Both the position numbers and the translations under genes were made by a program. This document shows positions 1 to 6,544 of a stretch of DNA of 10,958 bases, in pieces. A model generated the notes under the pieces. That model did no database searches. It was not told the DNA's origin and saw nothing but the letters and a program-made list of their open reading frames with translations. Source of the DNA: Chloroflexota bacterium (GTDB taxonomy: Bacteria; Chloroflexota; Dehalococcoidia; UBA3495); the NCBI GenBank assembly GCA_022576105.1, contig JACZRM010000037.1:1-10958 (forward strand). The letters run 5' to 3'. Every line of letters starts with the position of its first letter. The stretch's first letter is position 1.

Positions 1-19
1 TGCATTATATCCATCTTAA

Positions 20-126
20 CTAGTAGGCTGCTGAAAAAGGGGTAAACAGCCCGAAATCATCCCAATTTTCGTACCTGGAAGACCAATTATTTTTCGCAAA
101 ATCGGGGTTTTTCAGCAGCCTGCTAG
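20..126. mobile_element. MITE-like element with 15-bp terminal inverted repeats flanked by CTAG
   Basis: Two inverted repeats, 24-38 and 108-122, match at 14 of 15 positions (TAGGCTGCTGAAAAA on the left, CAGGCTGCTGAAAAA on the right read in reverse complement). Each is bordered on its outer side by CTAG (20-23 and 123-126), which looks like a 4-bp target-site duplication. The 99-bp interior has no coding potential. Ends of the form AGGCTGCTGAAAAA recall the termini of some transposase families (IS1182-like is my recollection, not verified), so this is probably a non-autonomous derivative moved in trans. The right end lies about 48 bp upstream of the start codon of the following small gene, so it may affect that gene's transcription. 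An alternative is a plain stem-loop with a long loop. Confidence 0.6.
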
Positions 127-170
127 TAATGGAGCTGTTGAATCGGCCCTAAGTAATATGGAGGCATCTT

Positions 171-398
171 ATGGAGAGCAAAAACAATGTGGCGCTGGGC
201 CTGTTGGGCGGGATGCTGGTGGGGGCGGTCGCTGGACTGGTTGTGGCCCCCAAAACCGGCCAGGATTTGCGCACGGAGATACGAGACGTTCTCCATGCCA
301 AAGTCGACCGGTTTCGCAACCGGTTCAAAGGTTCGAACGACGGCGTAGATGATTCCCTGGAAGACCCAATTGGCGACTATGCCGAAATATTGGGTTAG
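171..398 (+). CDS. YtxH-like small membrane protein
   Basis: This 75-residue protein has one hydrophobic, glycine/alanine-rich segment at about residues 7-26, ending in the motif APKTG (26-30). A charged, probably helical stretch follows (31-54), then an acidic tail. This is the usual layout of YtxH-domain proteins: an N-terminal membrane anchor with GxxxG-type packing, then a cytoplasmic helix. The family is loosely tied to general stress in Firmicutes, but its biochemical role is unknown, so no function is assigned. The start at 171 is supported by GGAGG at 160-164 with a 6-nt spacer. The overlapping frame starting at 158 is a shadow. The gene stands alone: a MITE-like element lies upstream and a strong hairpin terminator begins 16 bp after the stop. 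Confidence 0.75.
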   Translation: MESKNNVALGLLGGMLVGAVAGLVVAPKTGQDLRTEIRDVLHAKVDRFRNRFKGSNDGVDDSLEDPIGDYAEILG

Positions 399-414
399 TG
401 TTTCTACCGCGCAA

Positions 415-450
415 AAACCCCATAAGGTATGGTCTTACCTTATGGGGTTT
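415..450. terminator. Bidirectional rho-independent terminator between convergent genes
   Basis: A perfect 15-bp stem pairs 415-429 with 436-450 around a 6-nt loop (430-435). The A-run on the left (413-417) becomes a T-run on the minus strand, so the hairpin suits transcripts arriving from the MBL gene on the right. The TTT on the plus strand is shorter but may also stop the small gene on the left. It lies between the two convergent stop codons (398 and 490). Confidence 0.85.
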
Positions 451-489
451 CACGTTGGCCGGGTGGGGTGGCTCACATCCACCGCATTG

Positions 490-1614
490 TTAATCGATTA
501 GCTGGTGAATAAATTCCAGGTAGTTCTCGCTGCCCGTGTTTCGCAGCTCCCGCCGGTCGGTTACTTCCAGGTCGCCAAAATCCTCCAACAGCTCGATATG
601 GGCCACAATTTCGGCCAGCGCGGCCCGCAAATTGACGCCCTCCAGCATTCGGTGCTCAAAAAGTCCCCTGGTCAATTGCTCCAGGCCCACTTCCTGCTGC
701 CCGATGTTGGTGATTATACGACCCAAGCGGTCGGCGTGGTGTTCAGTTATGACCCTGGCCCGCGCGGTGGTAATAAAATTAAACTTGTCCCGATTGTAGT
801 AGCGGTGGGCCGGCAGTACTTGGGTCTGCTCCCCCATATCGGTGACAATCTTCAGGGACTTCAAGTAGGTGGCCAGGCCGTACCATTCTGATTCGCGGTG
901 GTACTGGGCCGGCAAATGGGCTTTTATCTCTGGGGAGAACCTGGTCTTCATGGTTGGGTGTGGTGAAATCTCCGGCAGGACGTGGTCGCCGGTAAAGACC
1001 AGGTCGCCCAGCTTGATGCAGAGTTCATCGGGCGAGTGTCCCGGGGCATGGATCAACGTCAAGTCCCCCAACTGCTCGCCGTCGGTAATGCGGTGGTCAA
1101 TCAGCAAGCTCTTGCGGCGCTCGATATACTCATCGCGGCCAGGCGAGGAGGGCTGGAAAGCCCCGACGGAGTCGGCTATCCGGTGGAACTCTTCCTGCAA
1201 TGGTGAGCAGGGCCGCCGGTTAATCTCGTGGGGGTCGTAGGCTTTTAAGTGGGCATAAATATCGTGGGCCCAGATTTCTGCATTGGTCTCCGCGGCTATT
1301 TCGGCGGCGGCGCCATCGTGGTCCTCATGTCCGTGGGTAACAATCACCCGCTGGATGTCTTTCGCCCGAAATCCGGCGCACTTTAGACCCTGGTCCAACT
1401 CATGAAACGAGCCCGGCTCACCGGCGTCAACCAGGGTGAGGCCTTCGTTCTCAAACAGGTAGGCCCAGGTGGGGCCGGTATAGGAGAAGTTGGCTCTGGG
1501 GAGGGATACTGCGTGGATGGGAACTCCTTGATGGGGGACTATGCGGATGACGAAGCGGTCGCCGTTGGAGTCGCCTTGACGGATTACCGAAAATTCCTTG
1601 AAATTATGGTCCAT
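490..1614 (-). CDS. MBL-fold metallo-hydrolase with C-terminal helical/winged-helix region
   Basis: This 374-residue protein has the full metal-site series of the metallo-beta-lactamase fold: LVDAG at 61-65, the HxHxDH motif at residues 94-99 (H94, H96, D98, H99), PGHSPDE with H193, TGDH with D210 and PAHR with H270. Together these would bind two metal ions, usually zinc, and hydrolyse an ester, thioester, lactone or similar substrate that cannot be named from sequence. After the catalytic domain, residues 280-374 are largely helical, with a HxxLLEDFGDLE segment resembling the winged-helix tail of LACTB2-like MBL proteins. No signal peptide is seen, so it is probably cytoplasmic. The start at 1614 is supported by AGGAG (1622-1626 on the plus strand) 7 nt upstream. 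The SRPBCC gene lies 88 bp upstream on the same strand and may be cotranscribed; a strong terminator lies downstream. Confidence 0.88.
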   Translation of the reverse strand: MDHNFKEFSVIRQGDSNGDRFVIRIVPHQGVPIHAVSLPRANFSYTGPTWAYLFENEGLTLVDAGEPGSFHELDQGLKCAGFRAKDIQRVIVTHGHEDHDGAAAEIAAETNAEIWAHDIYAHLKAYDPHEINRRPCSPLQEEFHRIADSVGAFQPSSPGRDEYIERRKSLLIDHRITDGEQLGDLTLIHAPGHSPDELCIKLGDLVFTGDHVLPEISPHPTMKTRFSPEIKAHLPAQYHRESEWYGLATYLKSLKIVTDMGEQTQVLPAHRYYNRDKFNFITTARARVITEHHADRLGRIITNIGQQEVGLEQLTRGLFEHRMLEGVNLRAALAEIVAHIELLEDFGDLEVTDRRELRNTGSENYLEFIHQLID

Positions 1615-1621
1615 TCACTAA

Positions 1622-1649
1622 CTCCTGATTTGTTCCTCCTGATTTGTTC
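1622..1649 (-). repeat. 14-bp perfect tandem duplication carrying the Shine-Dalgarno site of the MBL gene
   Basis: The plus-strand unit CTCCTGATTTGTTC occurs twice back to back (1622-1635 and 1636-1649) with no mismatch. Read on the minus strand, each copy contains an AGGAG ribosome-binding core. The copy next to the start codon is properly spaced (7 nt), and the second repeats the same site 14 nt further upstream. This looks like a recent slippage duplication. Confidence 0.85.
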
Positions 1650-1702
1650 CTATCGAAGGCTATCGCTCTGCCCGGACAATGTCAAATGCAACTCCAACAC
1701 GA

Positions 1703-2131
1703 TCAATCCGCCGGGGCCTGAAAATGTCTCAAAACAGGCAATATTGTCTGGGAGTAGACCTGGCGCTTGGCGCGTATATGAAACATTAACGCCTGGATAT
1801 ACACTGCCGGGGCCCGTGCTTTGAGCTGCCAGTGGATGGTCCATAGCGTCCCTCCTTCAACAACCTCAAACCAGTCGGTCCGGTCGGACCATTTTGTGCC
1901 GGGAGCCCGCATGATGCGCCGCGCCGGTGGATCAAATACGCACTCCCACTTGACCCCACCGCCGATCTTTTCCAGGAAAGTGTAGGTGTTGCTTTCCCGG
2001 CCAAGGAACTGCCCGTATTTCTGCTCCATGGCTTTGGTGTCGGGTTCGCCCTGGGTGGGGAAAGCGGTGACGTACTCATAGACCGCTGGTTGATCTCCCA
2101 ATATAAAATGGCTAACTCTAAGCGTTTGCAT
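1703..2131 (-). CDS. SRPBCC/START-like ligand-binding protein
   Basis: This 142-residue protein has the general pattern of the SRPBCC (polyketide cyclase / START) superfamily. An N-terminal strand and helix (SHFILGDQPAVYEYVTAFP, residues 7-25) is followed by a run of antiparallel strands (about 48-105: YTFLEKIG, VKWECVFDPP, TDWFEVVEGG, LWTIHWQL). A long C-terminal helix begins near 112 and would close the hydrophobic cavity. Family members bind or act on hydrophobic small molecules. No catalytic residue can be pinned down, so the ligand is unknown. No cysteine-rich, membrane or signal segment is seen. The start at 2131 has only a weak purine-rich stretch upstream. It precedes the MBL hydrolase on the same strand by 88 bp, which suggests a shared transcript. 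Confidence 0.68.
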   Translation of the reverse strand: MQTLRVSHFILGDQPAVYEYVTAFPTQGEPDTKAMEQKYGQFLGRESNTYTFLEKIGGGVKWECVFDPPARRIMRAPGTKWSDRTDWFEVVEGGTLWTIHWQLKARAPAVYIQALMFHIRAKRQVYSQTILPVLRHFQAPAD

Positions 2132-2206
2132 TGCGTCTATGGGCCTTTTCCTGATTAAGAGTGTCTAACAGCATGGCTAACTGCTCATCCGGCAGTGAGT
2201 TATCTA

Positions 2207-2279
2207 AAATCCCCCATCCCCCTTTGCATAGGGGGCTATCGACTATGCCCTTTTTGAAAAGGGGGACTGAGGGGGATTT
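2207..2279. repeat. Palindromic intergenic repeat with AAATCCCCC/GGGGGATTT ends
   Basis: A 73-bp element opens with AAATCCCCC (2207-2215) and closes with its exact complement GGGGGATTT (2271-2279). Inside, further C-runs and G-runs (CCCCCTTT, AAAAGGGGG) form a second inverted pair offset by a few bases, and TAGGGGGCTA lies in the middle. The RNA would fold into a long stem on either strand. Similar AAATCCCCC-ended repeats are dispersed in many bacterial genomes. The remainder of the 251-bp gap (2132-2382) shows no gene; it has only a short direct repeat, ACTGGATA, at about 2349 and 2361. Confidence 0.75.
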
Positions 2280-2382
2280 CCTCGTTCCTCAGAATGACAT
2301 GAATATTTATGTTCGTAGGGACTCCGGGTCAACCCATCGGATACTATTACTGGATATTATCACTGGATAATACTTGCGAAAA

Positions 2383-3339
2383 CTACCCGCGAAAACCGGG
2401 CATCACCTTTTTGGCGAACAATTCCATTTGCCGGAATAAGCTTGTCGAGTCTCCGGCCAAGAATCCAAAATTAAAGTCCCTCACCCCGGCATCGATCCGA
2501 TCTGAGATGGCTTGGCTGCACTGATCCGGAGTGCCGGTAACGCAAAGGGACTGGGCAATGTCCTCGGCGCTGCGTTCGGGAGTCACGTAGCGCTGTCCCA
2601 CGTGAGCCACTGCAACGTCCATCGCTTCTTTGCTGTCCTCGGAAATGGATGTGGGTTGGTTCAACCCCCAATGGAAACTGGACAAGTCGCGCCCGGCATC
2701 ACCGGCAATCTTGCGAATAGTATCATTGCTGGCTTTGATCCGGCGCACCGTGAACAGGTAAGGATACCAGCCATCGGCCCTCAGGGCGGCCCGCTCCATG
2801 GCGGCATCGCTGCGGCCGGCAATCCAGATGGGAGGGTGGGGCTGCTGGACCGGTTGAGGCAAGAGGGTAACGTCGGTAAACTTGAAGAACCGGCCCTGGT
2901 GGGTCACGTGCTCTTCGGTCCAGAGACGCTTCATGATCTCCAGCATCTCGTCGGTGCGCCGGCCCCGGGTCCGCACTGGAATCTCCATTGCGTCGAACTC
3001 CACACGGGTCTCCCGCTGGCCGCTGATGCCAATTCCAAAATCCAATCTCCCGTTGGAGACCAGGTCCAGGCTGGTGACCAGTTTGGCCAGCAGGACCGGG
3101 TGGTACAGCGGGGCGATGACGATTCCAGTCATTACCCTCAAGTTTCGAGTCGCTCCGGCCGCCGCCGCCATCGCCGGAATCGTCAGCATGGTGGGACGTG
3201 GCGGATTGCCGTCCATGATGTGTTCGCCGGTGGTTATGCGGTCGTAGCCCAGTTCCTCGGCCTTCTGGGCGAACTCCGCCACGTTCCAGTAACCTTCAAC
3301 CCCAAGGTTACAGCCGAAAGTTATCTTTGGAGTAGCCAT
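2383..3339 (-). CDS. LLM-class (luciferase-like) F420-dependent oxidoreductase
   Basis: This 318-residue protein spans a full bacterial luciferase-like TIM barrel. Visible landmarks are the N-terminal strand and helix (FGCNLGVEGYWNVAEFAQKAEELGYD), TTGEHIM at 36-42, the conserved turn LVSNGRLDFGIG at 93-104, the HPPIWIAG strand at 168-175 and the SDAAMERAALRADGW helix-turn at 177-191. Such proteins bind a flavin-type cofactor, usually coenzyme F420 in this subgroup, and oxidise or reduce an organic substrate that cannot be read from sequence. FMN use cannot be excluded. It is probably cytoplasmic. The start at 3339 follows AAGGAG (3344-3349 on the plus strand) with a tight 4-nt spacer. It is transcribed away from ftsH, whose terminator (3432-3465) lies just upstream, so this gene needs its own promoter. 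Confidence 0.88.
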   Translation of the reverse strand: MATPKITFGCNLGVEGYWNVAEFAQKAEELGYDRITTGEHIMDGNPPRPTMLTIPAMAAAAGATRNLRVMTGIVIAPLYHPVLLAKLVTSLDLVSNGRLDFGIGISGQRETRVEFDAMEIPVRTRGRRTDEMLEIMKRLWTEEHVTHQGRFFKFTDVTLLPQPVQQPHPPIWIAGRSDAAMERAALRADGWYPYLFTVRRIKASNDTIRKIAGDAGRDLSSFHWGLNQPTSISEDSKEAMDVAVAHVGQRYVTPERSAEDIAQSLCVTGTPDQCSQAISDRIDAGVRDFNFGFLAGDSTSLFRQMELFAKKVMPGFRG

Positions 3340-3431
3340 CTCTCTCCTTATCCGATGTTGCCTACGGCCAGGTCAAATGTTGTCTGCTGCCTGGCATTTT
3401 AGGCCGAGTGGACCGGGCGGCGCAACCAATA

Positions 3432-3465
3432 AAAAGGAGACTGGTGTTTAACCCAGTCTCCTTTT
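3432..3465 (-). terminator. Rho-independent terminator of ftsH
   Basis: A perfect 13-bp stem (3432-3444 with 3453-3465) encloses an 8-nt loop. On the minus strand the hairpin ends in TTTTT (complement of 3431-3435). It lies 38 bp after the ftsH stop and before the LLM gene, so it should insulate the two genes. Confidence 0.85.
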
Positions 3466-3503
3466 GCGGTTGGTCAGGTTTTCAGCTGCGCGGGCGACAG
3501 GTA

Positions 3504-5327
3504 CTAGGCCAGTGCCGGTGCGTCGTCCGGTGGGCTGTCAAGAATCCCATGCAGGTCTGGGCCTTCCAGCGTTTCGTCGGAAATCAGCCTGGTGGCCAGC
3601 TTGGTCAGCTTGGTCCGGTTCTCCCCGATGATTTTCTTGGCGGTCTGCTGGGCCTTGGTCAGCAGATGTCCGATTTCGGAGTCAATTTTCTCGGCAATGG
3701 CATCGCTGTAATTTGCTGTCGACCCCATCTCTTTGCCCATAAAGACCATGCTCTGGCCGGTTTCGAAGGTGCGCGGGCCAATTTCTGTGCTCATACCGTA
3801 CTCGGTCACCATGCGTCGGGCTACGCCGTTGGCGTTCTGCAGGTCGTTGGACGCACCGGTGGTAATGTCGCCAAACACGATTTCCTCGGCGGCTTGACCT
3901 CCCATCATGACCGCCAGCATCGCCTCAAACTGTCCCTTGGACCACAGGTTGCGGTCTTCCTCGGGCAACAGCCGGGTATAGCCTCCAGCGGTTCCTCTGG
4001 GGACGATAGTAACCTTGTGTACTGGGTCGGCTTTGGGAAGATTGGAGGCTACCAGGGCATGACCAGCCTCGTGATAGGCGACGATTTCTTTTTCTTGTTC
4101 GCTAACCTGACGGCTCCTCCTGGCGGGCCCAGCCAGCACTCGGTCAATGGACTCTTCCATGTCCAGCAGGTTAATCCCGGTGCGCCCGTTGCGGGCGGCC
4201 AGAATGGCTGCTTCGTTGGCCAGGTTTGCCAAATCCGCGCCGCTGAACCCGTGGGTCTGCTTGGCCAGCGTGGAAACGTTGACATCCGACAACACGGGCT
4301 TGCCATTGAGGTGCACCTTGAGTATATCCTCACGCTCTCTAACGTCGGGAAGGCTGAGCGTCACCCGCCGGTCGAACCGGCCTGGCCGAAGCAAGGCTGT
4401 GTCCAACACATCTGGACGGTTGGTGGCGGCAATAACTATCACGTTGGTGCGCTCGTCAAACCCATCCATCTCGACCAGGATCTGGTTCAATGTCTGCTCG
4501 CGTTCGTCGTTCCCGCCGCCGATACCGGCGCCCCGGTGACGGCCAACCGCGTCAATCTCGTCGATGAAAATAATGCAGGGGGCATATTGACGGGCTCGGC
4601 TGAACAGGTCACGCACCCGACTGGCGCCCACGCCAACGAACATCTCAACGAATTCACTGCCGCTGATGGAAAAGAAGGGAACACCGGCTTCACCGGCCAC
4701 CGCTCTGCTGATTAGCGTCTTGCCCGTCCCCGGCGGTCCAACCAGAAGCACTCCCCGGGGAATTTTGGCGCCCAGTTTGGCGAACTTCTCCGGGTACTTT
4801 AGAAACTCAACAATCTCCATCAGCTCTTGCTTTGATTCCTCAGCCCCGGCAATGTCATCAAAGGTCACTGGAGGGCCATTGCCCGTCACCAGACGAGCCT
4901 GGCTCTTGCCGATGTTCAAAGCCTGGTTCAGTCCGCCCTTGGTGCGACGGAACATGTAGAAGAGGAGACCGCCGAAAATCAGCAGCGGCAAGAAGGATAT
5001 GAAGATGCCAAAGAAACTTCGGCCCTCTGGCTTCACTTCAATAGACACGGCGCCAGGCTTCACGCCTTGCTGATTGAGCAGCTCCAGAACGCTGACGCTG
5101 CTTTCCTTACGCGATTTGAATGTTTCACCGCTGACGGTGGTGACTTCCAGATTGTCGCCTTGCAATTGGATTTTGGCGATCTCACCGGCCTCAGCCATTT
5201 GCAGGACCTGGCTAATTTCCAGGTCGCTGACTACGGCCGGGCGGGGTAAGAATAACAGGATGAGGAGCAGTATTCCGCCCCCGATCAAGCCCCACTGGAT
5301 GAGGCTGATTCGTTTGAATGATTTCAT
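3504..5327 (-). CDS. ftsH: ATP-dependent zinc metalloprotease FtsH
   Basis: This 607-residue protein is a full-length FtsH, the membrane-anchored AAA+ protease that extracts and degrades unneeded or damaged membrane and cytoplasmic proteins. Two membrane segments (about 8-27 and 105-125) flank an extracytoplasmic domain. The AAA+ module follows: Walker A GPPGTGKT (197-204), the pore-loop FVG motif (230-232), Walker B IIFIDEID (252-259) and the second region of homology with TNRPDVLD and RPGRFDRR (302-321). The M41 protease domain has HEAGH (419-423), with zinc ligands H419 and H423 and catalytic E420. D495 in SNDLQ is the likely third ligand. All key residues are present. The C-terminus is short and acidic ([11 protein letters not shown]). 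No strong Shine-Dalgarno sequence precedes the ATG at 5327. The TlpA-like gene lies 251 bp upstream on the same strand across a spacer with hairpins, so ftsH probably has its own promoter. Confidence 0.97.
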   Translation of the reverse strand: MKSFKRISLIQWGLIGGGILLLILLFLPRPAVVSDLEISQVLQMAEAGEIAKIQLQGDNLEVTTVSGETFKSRKESSVSVLELLNQQGVKPGAVSIEVKPEGRSFFGIFISFLPLLIFGGLLFYMFRRTKGGLNQALNIGKSQARLVTGNGPPVTFDDIAGAEESKQELMEIVEFLKYPEKFAKLGAKIPRGVLLVGPPGTGKTLISRAVAGEAGVPFFSISGSEFVEMFVGVGASRVRDLFSRARQYAPCIIFIDEIDAVGRHRGAGIGGGNDEREQTLNQILVEMDGFDERTNVIVIAATNRPDVLDTALLRPGRFDRRVTLSLPDVREREDILKVHLNGKPVLSDVNVSTLAKQTHGFSGADLANLANEAAILAARNGRTGINLLDMEESIDRVLAGPARRSRQVSEQEKEIVAYHEAGHALVASNLPKADPVHKVTIVPRGTAGGYTRLLPEEDRNLWSKGQFEAMLAVMMGGQAAEEIVFGDITTGASNDLQNANGVARRMVTEYGMSTEIGPRTFETGQSMVFMGKEMGSTANYSDAIAEKIDSEIGHLLTKAQQTAKKIIGENRTKLTKLATRLISDETLEGPDLHGILDSPPDDAPALA

Positions 5328-5411
5328 TTAATTGTATTCCATACCGGGGTGTAGGATTTGTCTAACGCACCGGGAACGCCTTGGTTGGGGTCGCCGATTT
5401 CAGTCTACTCT

Positions 5412-5442
5412 AGGTCGGCCAATCAAGATTCCCGGCCGACCT
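5412..5442 (-). promoter_or_regulatory. Hairpin in the tlpA-like / ftsH spacer
   Basis: A perfect 9-bp inverted repeat (AGGTCGGCC at 5412-5420, complement at 5434-5442) has a 13-nt loop. A second stem, 5477-5484 with 5492-5499, is 8 bp with one G-U pair and a 7-nt loop. Neither is followed by a T-run, so a classic terminator is unlikely. The hairpins could lie in the ftsH 5' leader, or mark the 3' end of the TlpA-like transcript. Nothing else recognisable was seen in the 251-bp gap. Confidence 0.4.
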
Positions 5443-5578
5443 GCTACATGCACTATGCCCAGGGTACTACCGCTGAGGCAATCCGTATAGGGGGTTGCCA
5501 CACAGCATCAGGTGGGACCGCAGCAGCTTTAGCCAACCTACAGCGGGCTCCCCCGGCGGGGCTCCTCCGGCCCGGCCT

Positions 5579-6175
5579 CTATCCTGCCGCCAGCATCTCG
5601 TTGGTAATCTCCACCAGCTTGTCAAAGTTTAACGCGCCGCTCCATTTGCGAAAAATCTCTCCATCGGCGCTGATGAATAAGGTGGTGGGCATTGAGAAAA
5701 CGCCAAACTCCCTGATAACTGTGCTGTCGGTGGTGAAGCCGGTGGGATAGGTAATTCCCAAACTATTCAGCAATTTGAGAGCGTCTTCCTGATTGCCCAG
5801 GCCGGTAAATTGACCAACATCTACCCCAAGCAGCAGTACATCCTCTTGATGTTGGTCGTAAAACTCCTGGAGGTCGGGCATTTCGGCCCGGCATGGGGGA
5901 CAGAGGCCAGCCCAGAAATTCAACACTATCGGCTGCCCCTGGAGGTCGGCGAATTGAATCTCTGCGCCGCCCACCGCGGATTTACCGGTGTACATACTGA
6001 CCAGGAACCCGATCTCCGGTTCGGCGTCGGCCACGGGGACTCCGGTCAGCGTTTTGCTGGAAGAGCCGCCTTCGGTTCCGGCGGCAGGTGCGCCGCAGGC
6101 TGCCACCAAAATCGTAAGTGCAATGCCAAGCAGCAACCTGCCCTTAAACTTGAAGGAAGAAATAGCAATTGACAT
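5579..6175 (-). CDS. TlpA/ResA-like thioredoxin-fold lipoprotein
   Basis: This 198-residue protein begins with a basic N-terminus, a hydrophobic stretch (13-26) and a lipobox VAAC with the lipid-carrying cysteine at C27. A small-residue linker (28-45) follows. The thioredoxin fold covers about 60-198. The active-site motif is CPPC (C92-C95) in the context NFWAGLCPPCRAEMP, and the cis-proline is P163 in SMPTTLFI. TlpA/ResA proteins reduce disulfides in exported proteins, often in cytochrome c or oxidase maturation. No cytochrome maturation gene is present here, so the partner is unknown. The protein should be anchored on the outer face of the membrane. The start at 6175 is supported by AGGAG (complement of 6181-6185) 5 nt upstream. 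It diverges from the phosphofructokinase gene and is followed by ftsH on the same strand. Confidence 0.9.
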   Translation of the reverse strand: MSIAISSFKFKGRLLLGIALTILVAACGAPAAGTEGGSSSKTLTGVPVADAEPEIGFLVSMYTGKSAVGGAEIQFADLQGQPIVLNFWAGLCPPCRAEMPDLQEFYDQHQEDVLLLGVDVGQFTGLGNQEDALKLLNSLGITYPTGFTTDSTVIREFGVFSMPTTLFISADGEIFRKWSGALNFDKLVEITNEMLAAG

Positions 6176-6544
6176 GATTGCTCCTGAGTCTCGGTGAGTT
6201 AGCGGTCTGATTCCAAACCGTTACTCATTGAGATGCTATGTATGGATATCTGATGCGCCGATTATCTTCTGGCTAGGCCACCATGTCGGCAGTAGATCTA
6301 TGGTATTTCAATTGAAAGTTTCATTAAAGGGTAAAACCCGGTGGCGCTTTATTTACGTTGGCGTCCAGGCTTTGGACTCAAACCCGCCCGTGCCTCCATA
6401 TCCTCGGGACCGGCTGGCCAGCCGACATTCATGAATTGACGACTAATTGCGGGTTTAACTTATGGCCGGAAGTTTGTTATTTTGTAAAGGACAGTTGTTA
6501 AAACTGCGGCAGATATTTATGTGGTCTCAGGCAATAGGCGTGAT
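6176..6544. other. Divergent intergenic region with two perfect palindromes
   Basis: This 369-bp gap separates the leftward TlpA-like gene from the rightward phosphofructokinase gene, so it must hold promoters for both. Two exact palindromes stand out: TTTCAATTGAAA at 6306-6317 and CGGCTGGCCAGCCG at 6411-6424. A GGGTAAAACCC mini-hairpin lies between them, near 6330. TTGACG at 6436-6441 resembles a -35 box, but no convincing -10 box is correctly spaced after it. No tRNA or small gene was recognised; the short open frame at 6228-6434 has no supporting features. Confidence 0.5.

Noticed and set aside
2161..2370. A 69-residue plus-strand frame over the palindromic repeat
   Set aside because: It is made mostly of the repeat element itself (low-complexity proline/glycine translation), and such repeats are not coding.
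3408..4715. A 435-residue open frame on the plus strand opposite ftsH
   Set aside because: It lies entirely antisense to a fully conserved ftsH, and its translation shows no domain and the composition expected of a reverse-strand shadow.
5509..5523. T-box-like string GTGGGACCGC in the ftsH/tlpA-like spacer
   Set aside because: It matches the T-box bulge pattern GTGGNACCGC, but on the plus strand, where no gene follows. No specifier stem or terminator with a T-run is visible, so it is probably chance.
6345..6410. Possible tRNA-like stretch ending near GCCTCCA
   Set aside because: No cloverleaf could be built on either strand: the T-arm consensus and anticodon stem are missing.
6228..6434. 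A 68-residue plus-strand frame in the divergent intergenic region
   Set aside because: There is no ribosome-binding site and no family resemblance, and the frame crosses both palindromes. It is more likely promoter DNA.
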